64,000 nucleotides of DNA from assembly GCA_002914805.1 (NCBI GenBank), contig JXTB01000047.1, positions 11,168 through 75,167 on the forward strand, written 5' to 3'. The notes under the pieces are model-generated. The model had not been told where the DNA came from, made no database searches, and was given only the letters and a program-made list of their open reading frames with translations. The stretch is from Parasponia andersonii. Its lineage: Eukaryota; Streptophyta; Magnoliopsida; Rosales; Cannabaceae. Below, piece after piece: positions 10,741-22,561 of this stretch (position 1 is its first letter; each line of letters starts with the position of its first letter). The translations under genes and the position numbers were made by a program.

Positions 10741-12223
10741 ATGTAAAATAACTGCAAATGCACGGGTTGTATATAGGTAACAAAATAATAAGAAAGTTTT
10801 CGATCACATGAGGAATTGGATGTTAAATTATCGCTAAGTACATAAATTATCATAACCTAACTTTATCTAAGCAACCACTAAATGAATTTATAATTTAAAT
10901 AAATACATATACAAATATATATATATATACAAAAATAAAATATGAAGACTTCTATGCACAAATATACTAGGAGATTGAATTTACCTAACCATCAACTATG
11001 TCTTTTGATCACTAATTGCATTCTAATTAATCATTCCTAGTTTATAGGCCAAGAACCTAAAGATATTGCTACACCATCTTTCGAGTGTTGAGTAAAATCA
11101 TTCTTAAATCCTGGTGCAAATATCTCTATTCTCAATCTAGAAATTAAGAATTCATTATGTTCAATAGTTCTTTGATCGTGACTTCAAAGGAATTATAGCT
11201 TCTCTCAAACTCTACAAGTTTTAGGTTATACTATCCTATGATTATTTCTAAAATTCCCTTTCTCAAGTACTAAATTCTAGAAACCAAATCATCCAACTAG
11301 TAACTAATTAGTTGAGAAGCATTAATCATGGAATAGCATAAATAAATTCAAGAACAATATCAAAGAATATATTGAAAATTAAGACATAGAATCAAAGTTT
11401 AAGTTATACATGTCCCAAGCATATAACAATTAATTCAACATAGGAGAATCCAACAATAATTTCAACAAGAATTTTATATATCCAAACATGTTCAATAATT
11501 AAGCATATAAAAAATTCAAATGATACTACGGTGAGAAAGAGGAAGAGAAAACTTTTTGGTTGAGGTAGAACTCCTAACCTTCAATCTCTTCAAGCCACTC
11601 TCTCAAGTATCTTCTCCAAGAATTTTAGCTCCAAGCTCCTTCTTTTCTAGAAATTTTGAGCCCTATTTATTGTGCTTTCTCTCCAACTCTCTACACTTAA
11701 AATGAAGACTTAAAGATGTATTTTAGGAGCTCCAAGATGACTTAGACTAGGTAGAATATCAAACATTCGATTAGATGACATCAAGGGTTGAGATTTGTCC
11801 TAAAAACTTGCTAAAAACACAATTCAGGACATGAGGTAGTATCGCGGTGCTCTCTAGCAAGTACTGCGGTAATCTAGCTACTGTAACTCTATTTTCCAGA
11901 CAGTGTTACGGTGCTATTATTCGAGCAACGCAGCGCTCTTGGTTCTAAAAAATTAGCATGATAGCTTTTCTTCCTAGGAGTGTTGTTTCGTCATTTTAGC
12001 TCCGTTTTACCTGATTTTTATTGTATTGCATTCATATCGAATTCAACTTTTATTTAAAAGGGTTGAAAAACTCAAATTCGACACCAATTTATCTTCATTC
12101 TCATTTATTCCTAAGAACTACAAAAATAAAGTAAAAATACATTAAATCACTAAAATACTTGAGAATTTATAATTATTTAAGCTGAATGGTACTTAATTTG
12201 TGAGTGAATTAATCACTCATCAC
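10741..12223. repeat. Non-coding dispersed repeat NC1
   Basis: No coding capacity. The layout resembles 16356-17633: a start around 'gcaaatgcacgg.tgta', a long A-rich body, a CTCT-rich stretch followed by a 'gccctattta' TATA-like site near 11660, a short GC-richer passage (11840-11940), and an end in 'atcactcatca'. I think the two belong to the same LTR-like family, but homology is by layout and short words only, and the ends of this copy are approximate. Confidence 0.4.
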
Positions 12224-12229
12224 ACTTCC

Positions 12230-13020
12230 TAAGCTATGATCTCTGAGCCATTCCACCTAACTTGCTATAAGAAATAAAACTGCCAACTAACACCAGACTG
12301 ACCCACCTATGTTCTCTACCATTCTTGATCAACAAACATCTGAAATCATTGACTTTGAGAAAAGTTTGTTGACCTCTACAATACAAAACATGCTTGATGC
12401 CACCTTTATTGCTCTAGCAAACCTGAAACCAAAAGCTCTTCCGCATCCCAAACCTTAATCCCTCCTTGCCTCTGGTTAACCCCTCTTACCCTGAACCTTT
12501 TAATATCCTAATTCAAATGATTAACCCTACTTGTGAGCCCAAAGTCCAATCTCAATCCCAATAGCTACCCATCAGAAAAAGAAGCCCTAGTACATATATT
12601 TAGACCCAACCTAAGCAAACCAAAATACCGCGCTTGCTCCAACCAAACTTTTCGAACCTAAATATTGATGTAAATGTACCCTTGCAAACTCACCATGACC
12701 AAAACCTAAATAAGGCCCTAAATGGCACAATTATCATTATATTATTAAGTAGGTTACCATCGCTTGCTTCTCTAAAATTAACCTGAACTCAACTTGATAT
12801 CTTCTCAGATGATAGTGAACCAAATCTTGGCCAAGAACTTTTTAGTCTACAATTCTACCATGGCCGCTCTTCAACCACTCACCAAACAAACAGAGGCCCC
12901 ACAAGCTTCCATTCTTCTTGGAAAAAATGAGCCCGCAATGTCTCTGTTTACATCCTACCCCAACCAACCCCGAGTGAACTCAATCTCACTCTACGCCATT
13001 ACACCCTAAACTATACCTTG
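12230..13020 (+). other. LINE 5' region, no domain recognised
   Basis: Several short frames are rich in Pro, Leu and Ser. This is where ORF1 of a plant L1 would lie, but I could not identify an RRM or zinc knuckle. Confidence 0.35.
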
Positions 13021-13079
13021 TCCTCTATTTCATATAGCCATTCACCTGTGGAGGTGTCGAATATGCCTTCACAGGGGCT

Positions 13080-16000
13080 ATAATCATCTTAGCTCGGAAC
13101 TGTCAAGGTTCGGCCTCTTGCTCGACAGTTCTTGAACTGAAGGCCCCCGTTTCTTCTCTCTCCCTTGACATTCTAATACTCTCTGAAGCATAAATAATCA
13201 CAACGAAACTCTCTCCTCATCTCATCTCTCTTCATTTCATTCACTTTGTCCATATACCTCTCATCGGCCTTGTTAGAGGCCTTTGTGTTGCATGGAAATA
13301 GGGTGTGGATTTATAACCTACCTTGTGTACAAAAAATGTGATCTCAGGCATCATCCAATCAGACCCTCCCTCTACACTCTGGATGCTATTCGAAATTTAC
13401 GGACCACCCTTTCCGACAGCACAAGTTTTTGGAGAAACTTAAACTTTGTCTGTGAAAATTTCAATGGCCTATGGCTCTTAATTAGTGATTTCAATGGTAC
13501 CCTCTACTCCCATGATCACTAGGGAGGCAACCAACTAAGCCAGTCTTCCTTGTCAACTTCCTTGTGGTAGAGTGTCCACGAGTTGGGATATATTCCTATC
13601 CCAAGAATCTGATATATGTGGGCAAATTACCTTGGTGAAAATGCTAATGTTAGAGCTAAACTTGACCAAAGAATTACAAATGACCAATGGATTTCTTTGT
13701 TTCCCAATGCTTCCTTAAAGGCACTAGTAGCATTCTTCAGACCATGGTCCCATAATTTTAAACACCACTGGCGATGACTCTTTTTGCAAAACACCATTCA
13801 GGTTTGAGGCTATGTGGATGAGAGACCCTAGGAGTACCCTTGTCATCCATCATGTTTGGAGTATCTCCTACCCTCTCCCACTAACAGTCACCTTGTGCCA
13901 AAAAATTACGAAAATGAAAATAGCTCTTTCCAGTTGGAACAAAACCCATTTTGGGAAATTGAAATACAACATTATATCTTTGAGATTGGCCCTTACAGAG
14001 CTTCAAAATGAGGATTAAACACCAGAATAAGTTCAAATGGAGAAAGACCTTCGCCTTACTCTTTCAGAGTAACTTCTATGGGAAAAGCTCCATTGGCCAC
14101 AAAAGTCCAGGGTAAAGTGGACCAAAGAAGGTGATAATTGCACGAAATTCTTCTTTATTTCCATTGTTACTAGAAGGCACAGAAACACTATTGATTACAT
14201 CAAAGATGCCTCAGGCACTTAGTTGAACTCCAGGCATAATATTGGTTCATCCCTATTGAATAAACTCAAAGATATCTACTACCCTTCCAATATAGAACCT
14301 TGCTGTAACTTGGGTAACTTGATATCTCCGATCATCTTGAACGCTGAAAATATGACCTTGTGTCAGATTCCTAACCGAGCTAAAATCCATGATGCTTTGT
14401 TCTTGATGGGGTCCTTGAAGGCACTAAGGCCAGATGGAATGTTTGTGTTTTTCTATAAACATTACTAGGAGTATGGACTTAATCAACATTGTGATGAATT
14501 TTTTCCTCACCACCCATATGAACCAAACCATAAATACAACCAACCTTATCCTTATCCCAAAATTAGAGCAACCTAATTCCATTAACCATTTCAGACCTAT
14601 CTTGCTCTGTAATATGGCATATAAAGTCATCTCCAAAATATTAGCCAATCGCCTCAAACCACTCCTTTCCAAGTTCATTTGCCCTATGCAATTTGCTTCG
14701 TCTCGGGTCAATCTATTCATAAAAATAGTGTTATCACCCAGGAGGTGCTTCATTCTATAAATCAAAAAAAGGGCAAAGGAGGCTTTATGGTCATGAAATT
14801 CGATCTAGAAAAAGCCTACGATAAAATGAGTTGGAAATTTATTGTGAAAGTTCGCTATAATTTCAGGTGAAGAGACGTGGATAAAGTGGATAGAAGCCTG
14901 CATCTCCACTACACGTTTCAATCTCTTGCTGAATGGGTCTGTCTTTGGATCTTTCTCCCCATGTTGATAACTTTGCCAAGGTGATCCCCTATCACCCTAC
15001 CTGCTCATAATTGGTATAGTGGTATTATCCTGCTATATCTCTTCCAAAGTTTATACGAAAGATATAAAAGGAATTAAATTGTCTTGGAGTAGACCAACCC
15101 TACATCATATTTTCTTTATAGATTATCTTCTCTTGTTTGGCAGGGCATCCTTAGAAGAAGCATCTGGCTTCCAAGAATGTCTTCAAAACTTCTGCTCTTA
15201 ATTGAGTCAAACCATTAGCATATTCAGTCAACTTTAGCAAAAACTTGAATAGCCAAGCACGTGCAAAAATCTCTCGTATATTGGCTATGAACCAAACCCC
15301 TCGAATTTCAGAATACCTTGGTTTGCCAATGTTTATTGGTAGAAGAAAAATCGAGAACTTCCACTTTATTCTCGATAGAGTTGAATCTAAATTGTGGGAT
15401 TTAAAAACAAACTTCTCTCGAAAGCTAGTTGGCTAACATTAATAAAATCTGTTGGGCAGTCCGTTGCTTTTTATGCTATGCAAACAATCACCCTCCCTAT
15501 GTCTATCTGCCACAATATTTATTTGATGCTGAGAAAATTTGAGCAGGGCACTATCTTGAGGGGAAATCCAAAACTTTGCCTAAAGGCATGAGACTCAATC
15601 TGTGCGCCAAAATCAGTGGGGGGAAATTGATCTTTGTTGCACCAGGGATTTGAACCGAGCTCTTATGGCCAAATGGGGATAGGGTCTCTTAACTGACAAA
15701 GCGTCTCTTTGTTTACAGGTTTTAAGATCAAAATATCTAGGACATTACTCTTTCCTGAATATTTCGCCTACAGCTAGCACCTCATAGACTTGGAAAAATA
15801 TTTGCAAAGCTCACACTTTACTTCAAAAAGAGGTTTGCAGGTTTATCGGTGACATCTATAGTACAATTATTTGGAATGACCTATAGGTTCCAGGTAGTGA
15901 GGGATTCAAACCAAAACTAAAAGGAATTCCCTGCCAAGGTTTTTTTCCTAATAGCTGATTTTATTCTCCCTAATGCCAAGTGGGATCTTACTAAATTATT

Positions 16001-16355
16001 ATCCTCCTTTGACCCCAACCAAGCTAGTGCAATCTCGAAAATTCCATTTCCAACTATTCTCCGTAATGACTTTTGGATATGGACTCCTTCAACCAATGGT
16101 AAATTCTCTACAAAATCATCCTACCTTACGGGCCAAAAAAGCTGATTCCATAACTATACCCAATTACCTTCTACCTTCTGGAGCAAACTCTAGGCAGCAC
16201 ATATTCACCCTCAATACAAAATTCTTTGGTGGCAAGCTATCTTGGATATCTTACAATCAGAAGAGCATTTAGACAGTTTTTACATTGGATAATACTATAT
16301 GCCAATGTGTAACCAGCTCCCAGAAACTATGGACCACCTATTCTTATTTTGTGAT
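13080..16355 (+). pseudogene. LINE ORF2, first part: endonuclease and reverse transcriptase
   Basis: The endonuclease opens with ILARNCQGSASC (usual start: SWNCRGLG) at 13080 and continues with ENFNGLWLLISDFNGTLY (13450-13510) and SDHGPIILNTTGDD (13735-13780), the C-terminal endonuclease motif. RT follows: LKALRPDGMFVFFYKHY (14410-14465), LILIPKLEQPNSINHFRPI (14545-14605), ILANRLKPLL (14637-14667) and KFDLEKAYDKMSW (14790-14835). Later, ISEYLGLPMFIGRRK and the start of a zinc-binding domain (PETMDHLFLFC, up to 16355) are visible. Many stops and frameshifts. The family nicks target DNA and copies its RNA into it; this copy is inactive. Confidence 0.85.
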
Positions 16356-16472
16356 TGTTGTGGAATTTATTGAACATAAGTGCAGGTTACCAAACAAGTA
16401 GTATAGAGTAATAGAGTATCATCTACAGAAACTTATATTGTCAATTACTAAATTATTTGAACAACCACAAAA

Positions 16473-16600
16473 GTGACAATTGAAGAAGATTTAGCTAAAC
16501 AAATAAATTCAAGCAAGCAAATAATTCAAGATAGTTGTGACAATTGAAGAAGATTTAGCTAAACAAATAAATTCAAGCAAGCAAATAATTCAAGATAGTT
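16473..16600. repeat. Perfect tandem duplication, 2 x 64 bp
   Basis: Units 16473-16536 and 16537-16600 look identical. The lack of divergence inside an otherwise old repeat implies a recent event or an assembly artefact. Confidence 0.92.
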
Positions 16601-17041
16601 TCAATGATAAAAGAACCTAGAGTTTCAAGAATTGATAGGCATGTCTTAGTAAATAAGTTTCAACATTTTTATATAAACTATGAATCTACCAAAACTCATT
16701 AAGCACAAAAAATTCATATTACTATACAAGCTTTATAGATATCTCTATCCTGTAAAAATCTTATATTATATTAATCAAGACAAATTTAATTCTCCTTTCT
16801 CATATCTTAGATTAAATCTCTACTTTCATGCAAAAGTTGGCCAAACTGTCACAAGCATTAAGCATAGATTAGTACAATTAGCACAGAATGGGAAATAAAT
16901 ATAAAATTGAATTAGAATTGAAATAGTTCAAAATGTCATAATTTGGCTACATCGTAGCCCTTAAAAATAAAATTAGTTCATGGTAAAAGAAGAACAAATT
17001 CTAATCATGGTTCTAGACATAGAAGATAAAATAAAAGAAGA

Positions 17042-17101
17042 ATGAAATAAACTTGAAGTAGAATCAATGGTATGAAATAAACTTGAAGTAGAATCAATGG
17101 T
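17042..17101. repeat. Perfect tandem duplication, 2 x 30 bp
   Basis: Units 17042-17071 and 17072-17101 look identical. This is the second perfect duplication in the same insert. Confidence 0.92.
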
Positions 17102-17638
17102 CTTTGTCTCTGATTCACTGTTAATTCGTCTTCAATTCTCCACTCTTGCTTTCTCTCATAATTTTTGAGTTACTTTTGGCTTGAGAATATTCCAAATAAG
17201 TCAATAAAAATCTAATTTATATGCTAGGAGACGGCCCTTTTAAGAACTAGGTCAAAAGATATCTTAAAATGCTGTAAGTTTTAATTCTAATAGGGTAGCA
17301 CTGGGGCGCTTATGCTGCTGCCTATTTCTTTCTTTTAAGCCTAAATTAGCACCAGAGTACTAAGAACATGGCGTCGGAGTGCCATTTTCTATGGTCTTCA
17401 CAAATTTTAGCTTGTTTTGAGCCTTTTAAGTGCTCTAGTGCCAAGGCACTATATTCTTTGCCCATCTTGCCACAACTCATGCCATTCTTGCTCTAAATAC
17501 CATCAAGTGCATCAAAATTACTTAGCCTATACTTTAAACATTAAAAACACAAATAAAACTCACAAAAACCTTAAGAATTCACCAAATATCTAGCTTAAAT
17601 AGTATCTAATTTGTTAGTAAAACTCACTCATTAGTGAT

Positions 17639-18310
17639 CTAGCGAGCAGGGTTTGGTTTACATCTCCTTGGAATCTCCACCCATGTCTAGACACCACCTC
17701 AAACTTAGTAGCCTGGTTTAGCTTTATATGGAACCTGAATCCCTCCCGTGATTTGGGACACTTGATTTATGCTTCTGTGGCCCCAGACCTGATTTGGACA
17801 GCCCGAAACAAATTGGTACACCATAACTCCCTATTAGACTTCAACCTCCTCACTAGGATAGTTGCTTAGACAACGAAAATCTTCTCTTCCACTATGTCGA
17901 AGCCAGCATAATCATCAGAACAATCGAACTGGAATTGATCAACTTTGATGCAGCTGTGTACAATAGTGACACGACTATAGTAGCTGTTTGCCGCAACCAT
18001 TAGGAGAAATCATTGGAATGGAGACAAAAAAAAAAATGCCCTTCATCTTCTCCTTTGATTGTGAAAGCCTCGCAGCACAACTTGCGATCCAGTTGGCAAA
18101 AAAGTTCAGTCTACATTATGTTATTTTCAAAAATAACTCCAAACAAGTCATTCAAAGCCTTCATCGAAGGATGAAAGATGGTCCATGGGAGATCTCAAAT
18201 GTGATCTTTGGATGTAAACATATCCTCAAGTCTCTCCCGGTCTGGAATGCTTCAGCTGTTACTAGAATGTCCAACTGGTTGCCCATAACTTAGCAACTTG
18301 GGCTCTTTTT
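17639..18310 (+). pseudogene. LINE ORF2, second part: zinc-binding tail and RNase H
   Basis: The coding trace resumes with ASRVWFTSPWNL and continues through DLIWTARNKLVHH (about 17790-17830), the usual linker of plant L1 ORF2. The RNase H-like domain spans about 17990-18300: ESLAAQLAIQLAKKF and NNSKQVIQSLH, followed in another frame by VAHNLATWALF near 18275-18307. Stops and frameshifts are present. Confidence 0.8.
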
Positions 18311-18466
18311 CCTCTGTTTTCGGTAGTTTAGATTTTAGTCTTGTCCCGGTAGAAGTTCTTACGAATATATACTACTGGTCCCCTAACTCCTGTATTGTCC
18401 GAGTTTGAGTTTGGGCCTTCTCTTTGTATGCTTTTTTCTGTGTTGAATATTACATCAATGATTACC

Positions 18467-18476
18467 AAAAAAAAAA
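18467..18476 (+). other. LINE oligo(A) tail
   Basis: A10 after the AT-rich 3' UTR is typical of the 3' end of plant LINEs and marks the integration end of the element. Confidence 0.75.
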
Positions 18477-18792
18477 TTCCAATCTGAGGCAAATAGGAAA
18501 TAAAACTTATATATATATATGTGAAAAAACGAGAAAGAAAGATCAAATGGCTCCCACTTACCCCTTTCTCCCTTCACCACTAGTGGCTGGCACAAATACG
18601 ATATGTAGTTTCGTTACAATAATGATGTGGTTTATTGGTACATTTTTATGTTAAACTAGAAATTGACATTGTGACATATATCTTAAGTTTGCTTTCTCCG
18701 AAGTTACAAAAAAATGACAATTCGTCATTAAGTCAAATAGAAGGCTGGATTTTTATGTAGAGATAATTGGCAAAATGATCTAATTAGATGTG
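18477..18792. other. Spacer between LINE and MULE, nothing recognised
   Basis: AT-rich, with short purine runs; no coding similarity on either strand. Confidence 0.6.
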
Positions 18793-19329
18793 CATATTTG
18801 CACAAAGGGCTCATCTGGTTAATTATTAGTTGTTTAGATAGTTTCATTATTGAGATTAGTGTAAAGACTAAAATGCCCTTAAGTAATTTTTTATATTTTT
18901 GCTTAGAGTACAGTTTTTTTTGAAAGTAGGGAATGCTTTTTATACATACGAAACAATGCTTTCTTTTTTTCCTAAAACCAAAATTATGCTCTTTTTTCTC
19001 CTTCCTCTTTGCTCCCATGGACCAGTTATCTCTCCCTCTTGCCTTTTCCGATGGACTTTCGTTATACTAAATAAAGTTGATCGTCCCAGCTTTGTTGTTC
19101 TTCCACATCTCAGCCAACACACAACTAATTCCTCAAGTTAAAGTAAGAATTTCATATAAATTTAGTTTGATTTGTTTTGTTTTGTTTAAATTCATGGTTC
19201 TTTATAGTTGAGAGTGAAGTAAAAGAATAACAATGAAAACTTGTCAAGTATTTTGGAGGTTTTAAAACAGATTTGTAATTAGAGTCGTAGTTTGGAAAAA
19301 TTTGGACTGATAAATATGATCCGCTCAGA

Positions 19330-19690
19330 ATTTACCTAACGTGGTGTTGAGTACACAATACCTTGTCGGGTACTCAACAACTTGTTGAGCAGGCAATGCC
19401 TTGTCAGGTACTGAACACAATTTTCAGGACTCAACAACATATATTTATCGAGTACCCAATGACATGTTGAGCGAGTGATACCTTGTAGGATGATCAACAT
19501 AAATTTTAGCACTCTCAAAATATACAGTTGGGTACAAAGTCAAAAACATATTGAGTATAGTTGAATTAATTAGATAGATTGTTGGACAACCTGTTAAGCA
19601 AGGTGGACTGGTGGCACAGGCTCGACATACTGTCTCGTTGAGTAGGAACAATGAGGTGTCGAGCAGATTTCGGTACTCTTGTTGCCTATC
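19330..19690. repeat. Short-word repeat block, left part of the MULE
   Basis: The words 'gtactcaacaa', 'ttgttgag', 'ccttgtcgggtac' and their reverse complements recur at irregular 20-40 bp spacing. This is the first of five such blocks within the MULE; it lies between the left end and the transposase. Confidence 0.8.
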
Positions 19691-19977
19691 TTCATTTTAT
19701 TCTATGAAGTAATACTTTGAACTATTTACATATGACGAAATTCGACATGTATATTATTGTCTTAATTTTTTCTATTTATCCAAATTTTTTAAATATTTAT
19801 TCTAATGTATTCTTTTTTTTTCTTAAAAACAAAATTATTTGCTCAAATATGTCATTAACAAATATAATTATATCATATGATGGTATGTGGAAAGAGGAGA
19901 AAAACTCATGAAATTAGATAGGAAAGAATCAACAGTCAAAAGTCATATCGGTTCAAGACAATATTACCATACAAGAG

Positions 19978-20433
19978 TTGATAAAGAAGATGTATAGAAG
20001 CACTGAAGTTGATCGTAGCATATTCGACATTGAATTGAATTACATTCCATTTGATATAGTCAAAATTGAGCCAGCCACAGTTAAAAATGACGAAGATATT
20101 GTAAGTTTCATTTCTGAGCAAAGGGATGGAGAGGATAATAATAGTAAAAATTATGGGCATAGAACGGAAGATAACAACAACATTAATAATGTTAGTGATC
20201 ATGATGATAAGGATGAATATGATAATAATGAGTACGATGATGGTAAAGATGATGATGTCAGTGGTGATAGTGGTGATGGTGGTGATAGTGATGGTGATGA
20301 TGATGATGATGTTGATGTTGATGACGAAGGTAAGGATGATGTTGATGTTAATGACAATGATCTTTATTATAATAATGTTGATAACATTGATAGTGATCAT
20401 AAGAAGAACAAAATAACAACAGTAAGGACATAA
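19978..20433 (+). pseudogene. MULE transposase N-terminal acidic region
   Basis: A 151-codon open frame with a folded-looking start (STEVDRSIFDIELNYIPF) and a long Asp/Asn/Gly-rich tract encoded largely by GAT and GAC codons. Acidic low-complexity segments are common between the N-terminal MuDR-type domain and the catalytic core of plant MULE transposases. The next recognisable transposase sequence starts only ~30 bp later and belongs to the far C-terminus, so the DDE core has been deleted. The GAT repeat probably expanded by slippage. On its own this is not evidence of an expressed protein. Confidence 0.5.
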
Positions 20434-20464
20434 ATGTATTTTCAAAGTAGCTTGACAATGGCCA

Positions 20465-21135
20465 GTAATTTCTTTGCTTGAGGAAATAAGGAGCATACTA
20501 CAAACTTGGTTCTATGATCATCGTACAAAAACAGATTCATATAGAACATCACTTACAGACAAGGCAGAAGAGATTACAAAGGACAAGTTTAATGATGCAT
20601 GCAAAATGACTATTTTTCCTACTAATTAGTTTGAATTTCAAGTTAGAGGTGAAAGGCTTGATGGACTAGTTAATCTTGATGAATATAGTTATCCATCTAT
20701 AGAGTTTGACATTGACAAACTGCCGTGTTCTGATGCCATTGCTGCTACAAAGCATCAAGCAATAGATGTGTATAGTCAATTCTTAAATATCTATCACAGA
20801 GTTTTGGAGATTTGTATACATAAAATCTATTTATCATTTACCATCAGAAATGGATTGGGATATACCTAAGAATATTAAGGCTATATTCGTTGATACACCT
20901 GTGAAGTGCAATCAAAGTGGGAGACAAAAGACAAAGATTTCGTTCCAAGGGGGAAAAAAAAGAGAACAAGAGTTCCACAATTGCATCTACCAATAATAAG
21001 GGAAAAAAAAAGAGTTCTTCAGTGGAAGTTCCGAAAAAGAAGAGAAAATATTTAAGATGTGGAATTCCCGGACACAACAAAACTTTGTGCCAATATGGTA
21101 TCCCAACAAGATCAAATGATCCTAGTGTAGTGTGA
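20465..21135 (+). pseudogene. MULE transposase C-terminal region: SWIM-like finger and zinc knuckle
   Basis: VISLLEEIRSILQTWFYDHR (20465 on) is the segment that follows the DDE core in plant MULE transposases. The SWIM-like motif is FDIDKLPCSDAIAATKHQ, where the expected zinc-binding His after the Cys is Asp. After frameshifts near 20820-20880 comes the GRPKK-like basic stretch, then a knuckle YLRCGIPGHNKTLC at about 21048-21090 whose first Cys is Tyr. A stop lies after FPTN near 20626. Both metal sites are damaged, so this copy should be inactive. Confidence 0.75.
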
Positions 21136-21299
21136 AAAATCATTGTTCTCATTATTATGTCATTATAGTTGGTTTATTTGATTTTTGTAGTGTCATCTTG
21201 TTATTATTTTAGTGTAATCTACAATGAAATTATTACTCAACAAATGAATGTAATGTTTAATCTCATTACTCTACATATTGTCTTGTTACAAAAAATAAT

Positions 21300-21600
21300 G
21301 TCTAGAATGAACAACATATTTGCTTGGTTACTCAACGTATTGTCTAGATCACTCAACAGACTGTGTCTGGTAACCCAACAACATGTCTGGCAAGCAACCT
21401 GAGACTGCAAACTATTCTTAACACCATGGTTTGGTTATCAACTACATGTCTAGACTATACAACATTATTTATCAAGTACCCACATGTGTCGTGTCTGTTA
21501 TCCTAGTACCCAACAACCTTGTTAAGATAATTCTATGATCCTAAAATAATTACTCAACAAGAATGTTTGGTAACCAGACATCCTCGTTGATTTCAATTCA
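21300..21600. repeat. Short-word repeat block downstream of the MULE transposase
   Basis: Repeated 'ttactcaacaa', 'gtctggtaacc' and 'acatgtctag' words, closely related to the 106-bp array at 22562-22984. Confidence 0.75.
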
Positions 21601-21627
21601 ATCAATTAGAAACAAGATTTTTTTTTA

Positions 21628-21705
21628 TAAATACGTTGAAAAATAATACAAATGACTATTTTGATAAATGCGTTGAAAAATGATATAAATGATTTGTGTT
21701 GTGTT
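21628..21705. repeat. Short direct duplication, about 2 x 38 bp
   Basis: 'ataaatacgttgaaaaataa' and 'ataaatgcgttgaaaaatga', each followed by similar sequence, form two imperfect adjacent copies. Confidence 0.65.
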
Positions 21706-21796
21706 GATAAATAGGTATTATGATGCTTAGTCAAACCAAGAATAACTCATATTTGAAAAACAAAATTAATGAATACATTTTGTATAGAATATTGAC

Positions 21797-22090
21797 GCTT
21801 TTTTTTTTAAGAAGGGCTTAACTAATGACATCTATTTATTACAAATCAAAGGAAAATACCTACTACTATCCAATCTCTATACCATCCTATAAGAGATAAT
21901 AGGTTTTCACGCCTACCCCTGGTTTGATTCGAACCTAGGACCGAGATCCCAAGTAGTGAATACTTTTATCACTTTAGCAAAACCTACTTCATCTATTTCT
22001 TTTACACACTACTAAAGCTTGAACCTCTGACCCTCTAAATTTACACACACATCCCTAAAGCTTTAGACCAACTGAGCTAGCCCTAGTTCG
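21797..22090 (-). mobile_element. Two-headed tRNA-derived SINE
   Basis: On the minus strand the element starts with a tRNA-like head with an A box TAGCTCAGTTGG (near 22078) and a B-box-like GAGGTTCAAGC (near 22025). A second head follows with a B-box-like region (GGTCCTAGGTTCGAATC, about 21947-21931), a conserved body, and an A10 tail (21808-21799). The whole unit is bounded by TAGAATATTGAC at 21785-21796 and 22091-22102, so both heads entered as one insertion. The second head and body match the SINE at 49914-50108, which has only one head. Confidence 0.78.
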
Positions 22091-22105
22091 TAGAATATTG
22101 ACTCT

Positions 22106-22388
22106 CCTTAAGTGGCTTTCATGCAAAAAAATAATTAAAAAGACATAAGTGGCTTGTTTTTAACATGATAATATGATATTATCATGTTTTGTGGGATCGA
22201 GTATGGGTACTAATTTAAAATCAAAATTATTAATTATAATGTTAAATCCTTCTTAAGTGGCTTTCAGGTAAAAAAAAAATTAGTGGCTTATTCTTAATGT
22301 TGATAATGTGGTATCATCATATTTTATGGCACTAAGTATGGGTATTAGTTGAACATTATCAATTAAAATGTTAAATTCTCTTTTTGAA
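22106..22388. repeat. Imperfect tandem duplication, 2 x about 144 bp
   Basis: Each unit begins 'ccttaagtggctttca' or 'ttcttaagtggctttca' and contains 'gataat.tg.tat.atcat' and 'gagtatgggta' or 'aagtatgggta'. It lies directly right of the two-headed SINE. Confidence 0.8.
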
Positions 22389-22561
22389 ATTAAGTACCTT
22401 GTTATTTTAATGACATCAATGGCATCCTTTATGTTGATATTAGAAGAAAATTTCCACTTTTAAATGTCAATGTCTTGTTATTTTTTTTATAAATGACATC
22501 TTTTATGTTGATAAAGAGGTACTCAACAAGGATGTTTGTATAGCCAACAACATGTCTAGAC

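Larger units (their letters stand above)
16356..17633. mobile_element. Non-coding insert NC2 inside the LINE
   Basis: The insert is flanked by GTGAT at 16351-16355 and 17634-17638. With one copy of the duplication and the insert removed, the LINE zinc-binding frame runs on from LFCD to ASRVWF without a shift, which fixes the boundaries. The insert starts TGTTG and ends CTCACTCATTA, has no coding capacity, and resembles NC1 in layout. A 5-bp duplication and a TG start suggest an LTR-class element, but the terminal CA is not intact. Confidence 0.72.
12230..18476 (+). mobile_element. L1-type LINE, degenerate, split by NC2
   Basis: The order is plant-L1-like: a leader/ORF1-like region without recognisable domain (12230-13020), endonuclease (from about 13080), reverse transcriptase (14220-15600), zinc-binding RT tail (16270-16355), interruption by a 1278-bp insert, the rest of the zinc-binding tail (17639 on), RNase H (to about 18310), a 3' UTR, and an A10 run at 18467-18476 after 'tgattacc'. 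The 5' end is uncertain, and no target duplication was found. Confidence 0.85.

Noticed and set aside
10741..17633. NC1 and NC2 as the two LTRs of one element surrounding the LINE
   Set aside because: NC2 has its own GTGAT duplication and interrupts the LINE zinc-binding frame, so it is a separate insertion into the LINE.
19978..20433. 151-codon Asp-rich frame as an expressed acidic protein
   Set aside because: Its position just before a MULE SWIM-like segment and its GAT-repeat composition fit a truncated transposase region; no independent gene signals.
21925..22087. Functional tRNA genes
   Set aside because: A- and B-box-like motifs are present, but no cloverleaf could be drawn, and the target duplications and A tail show a SINE.
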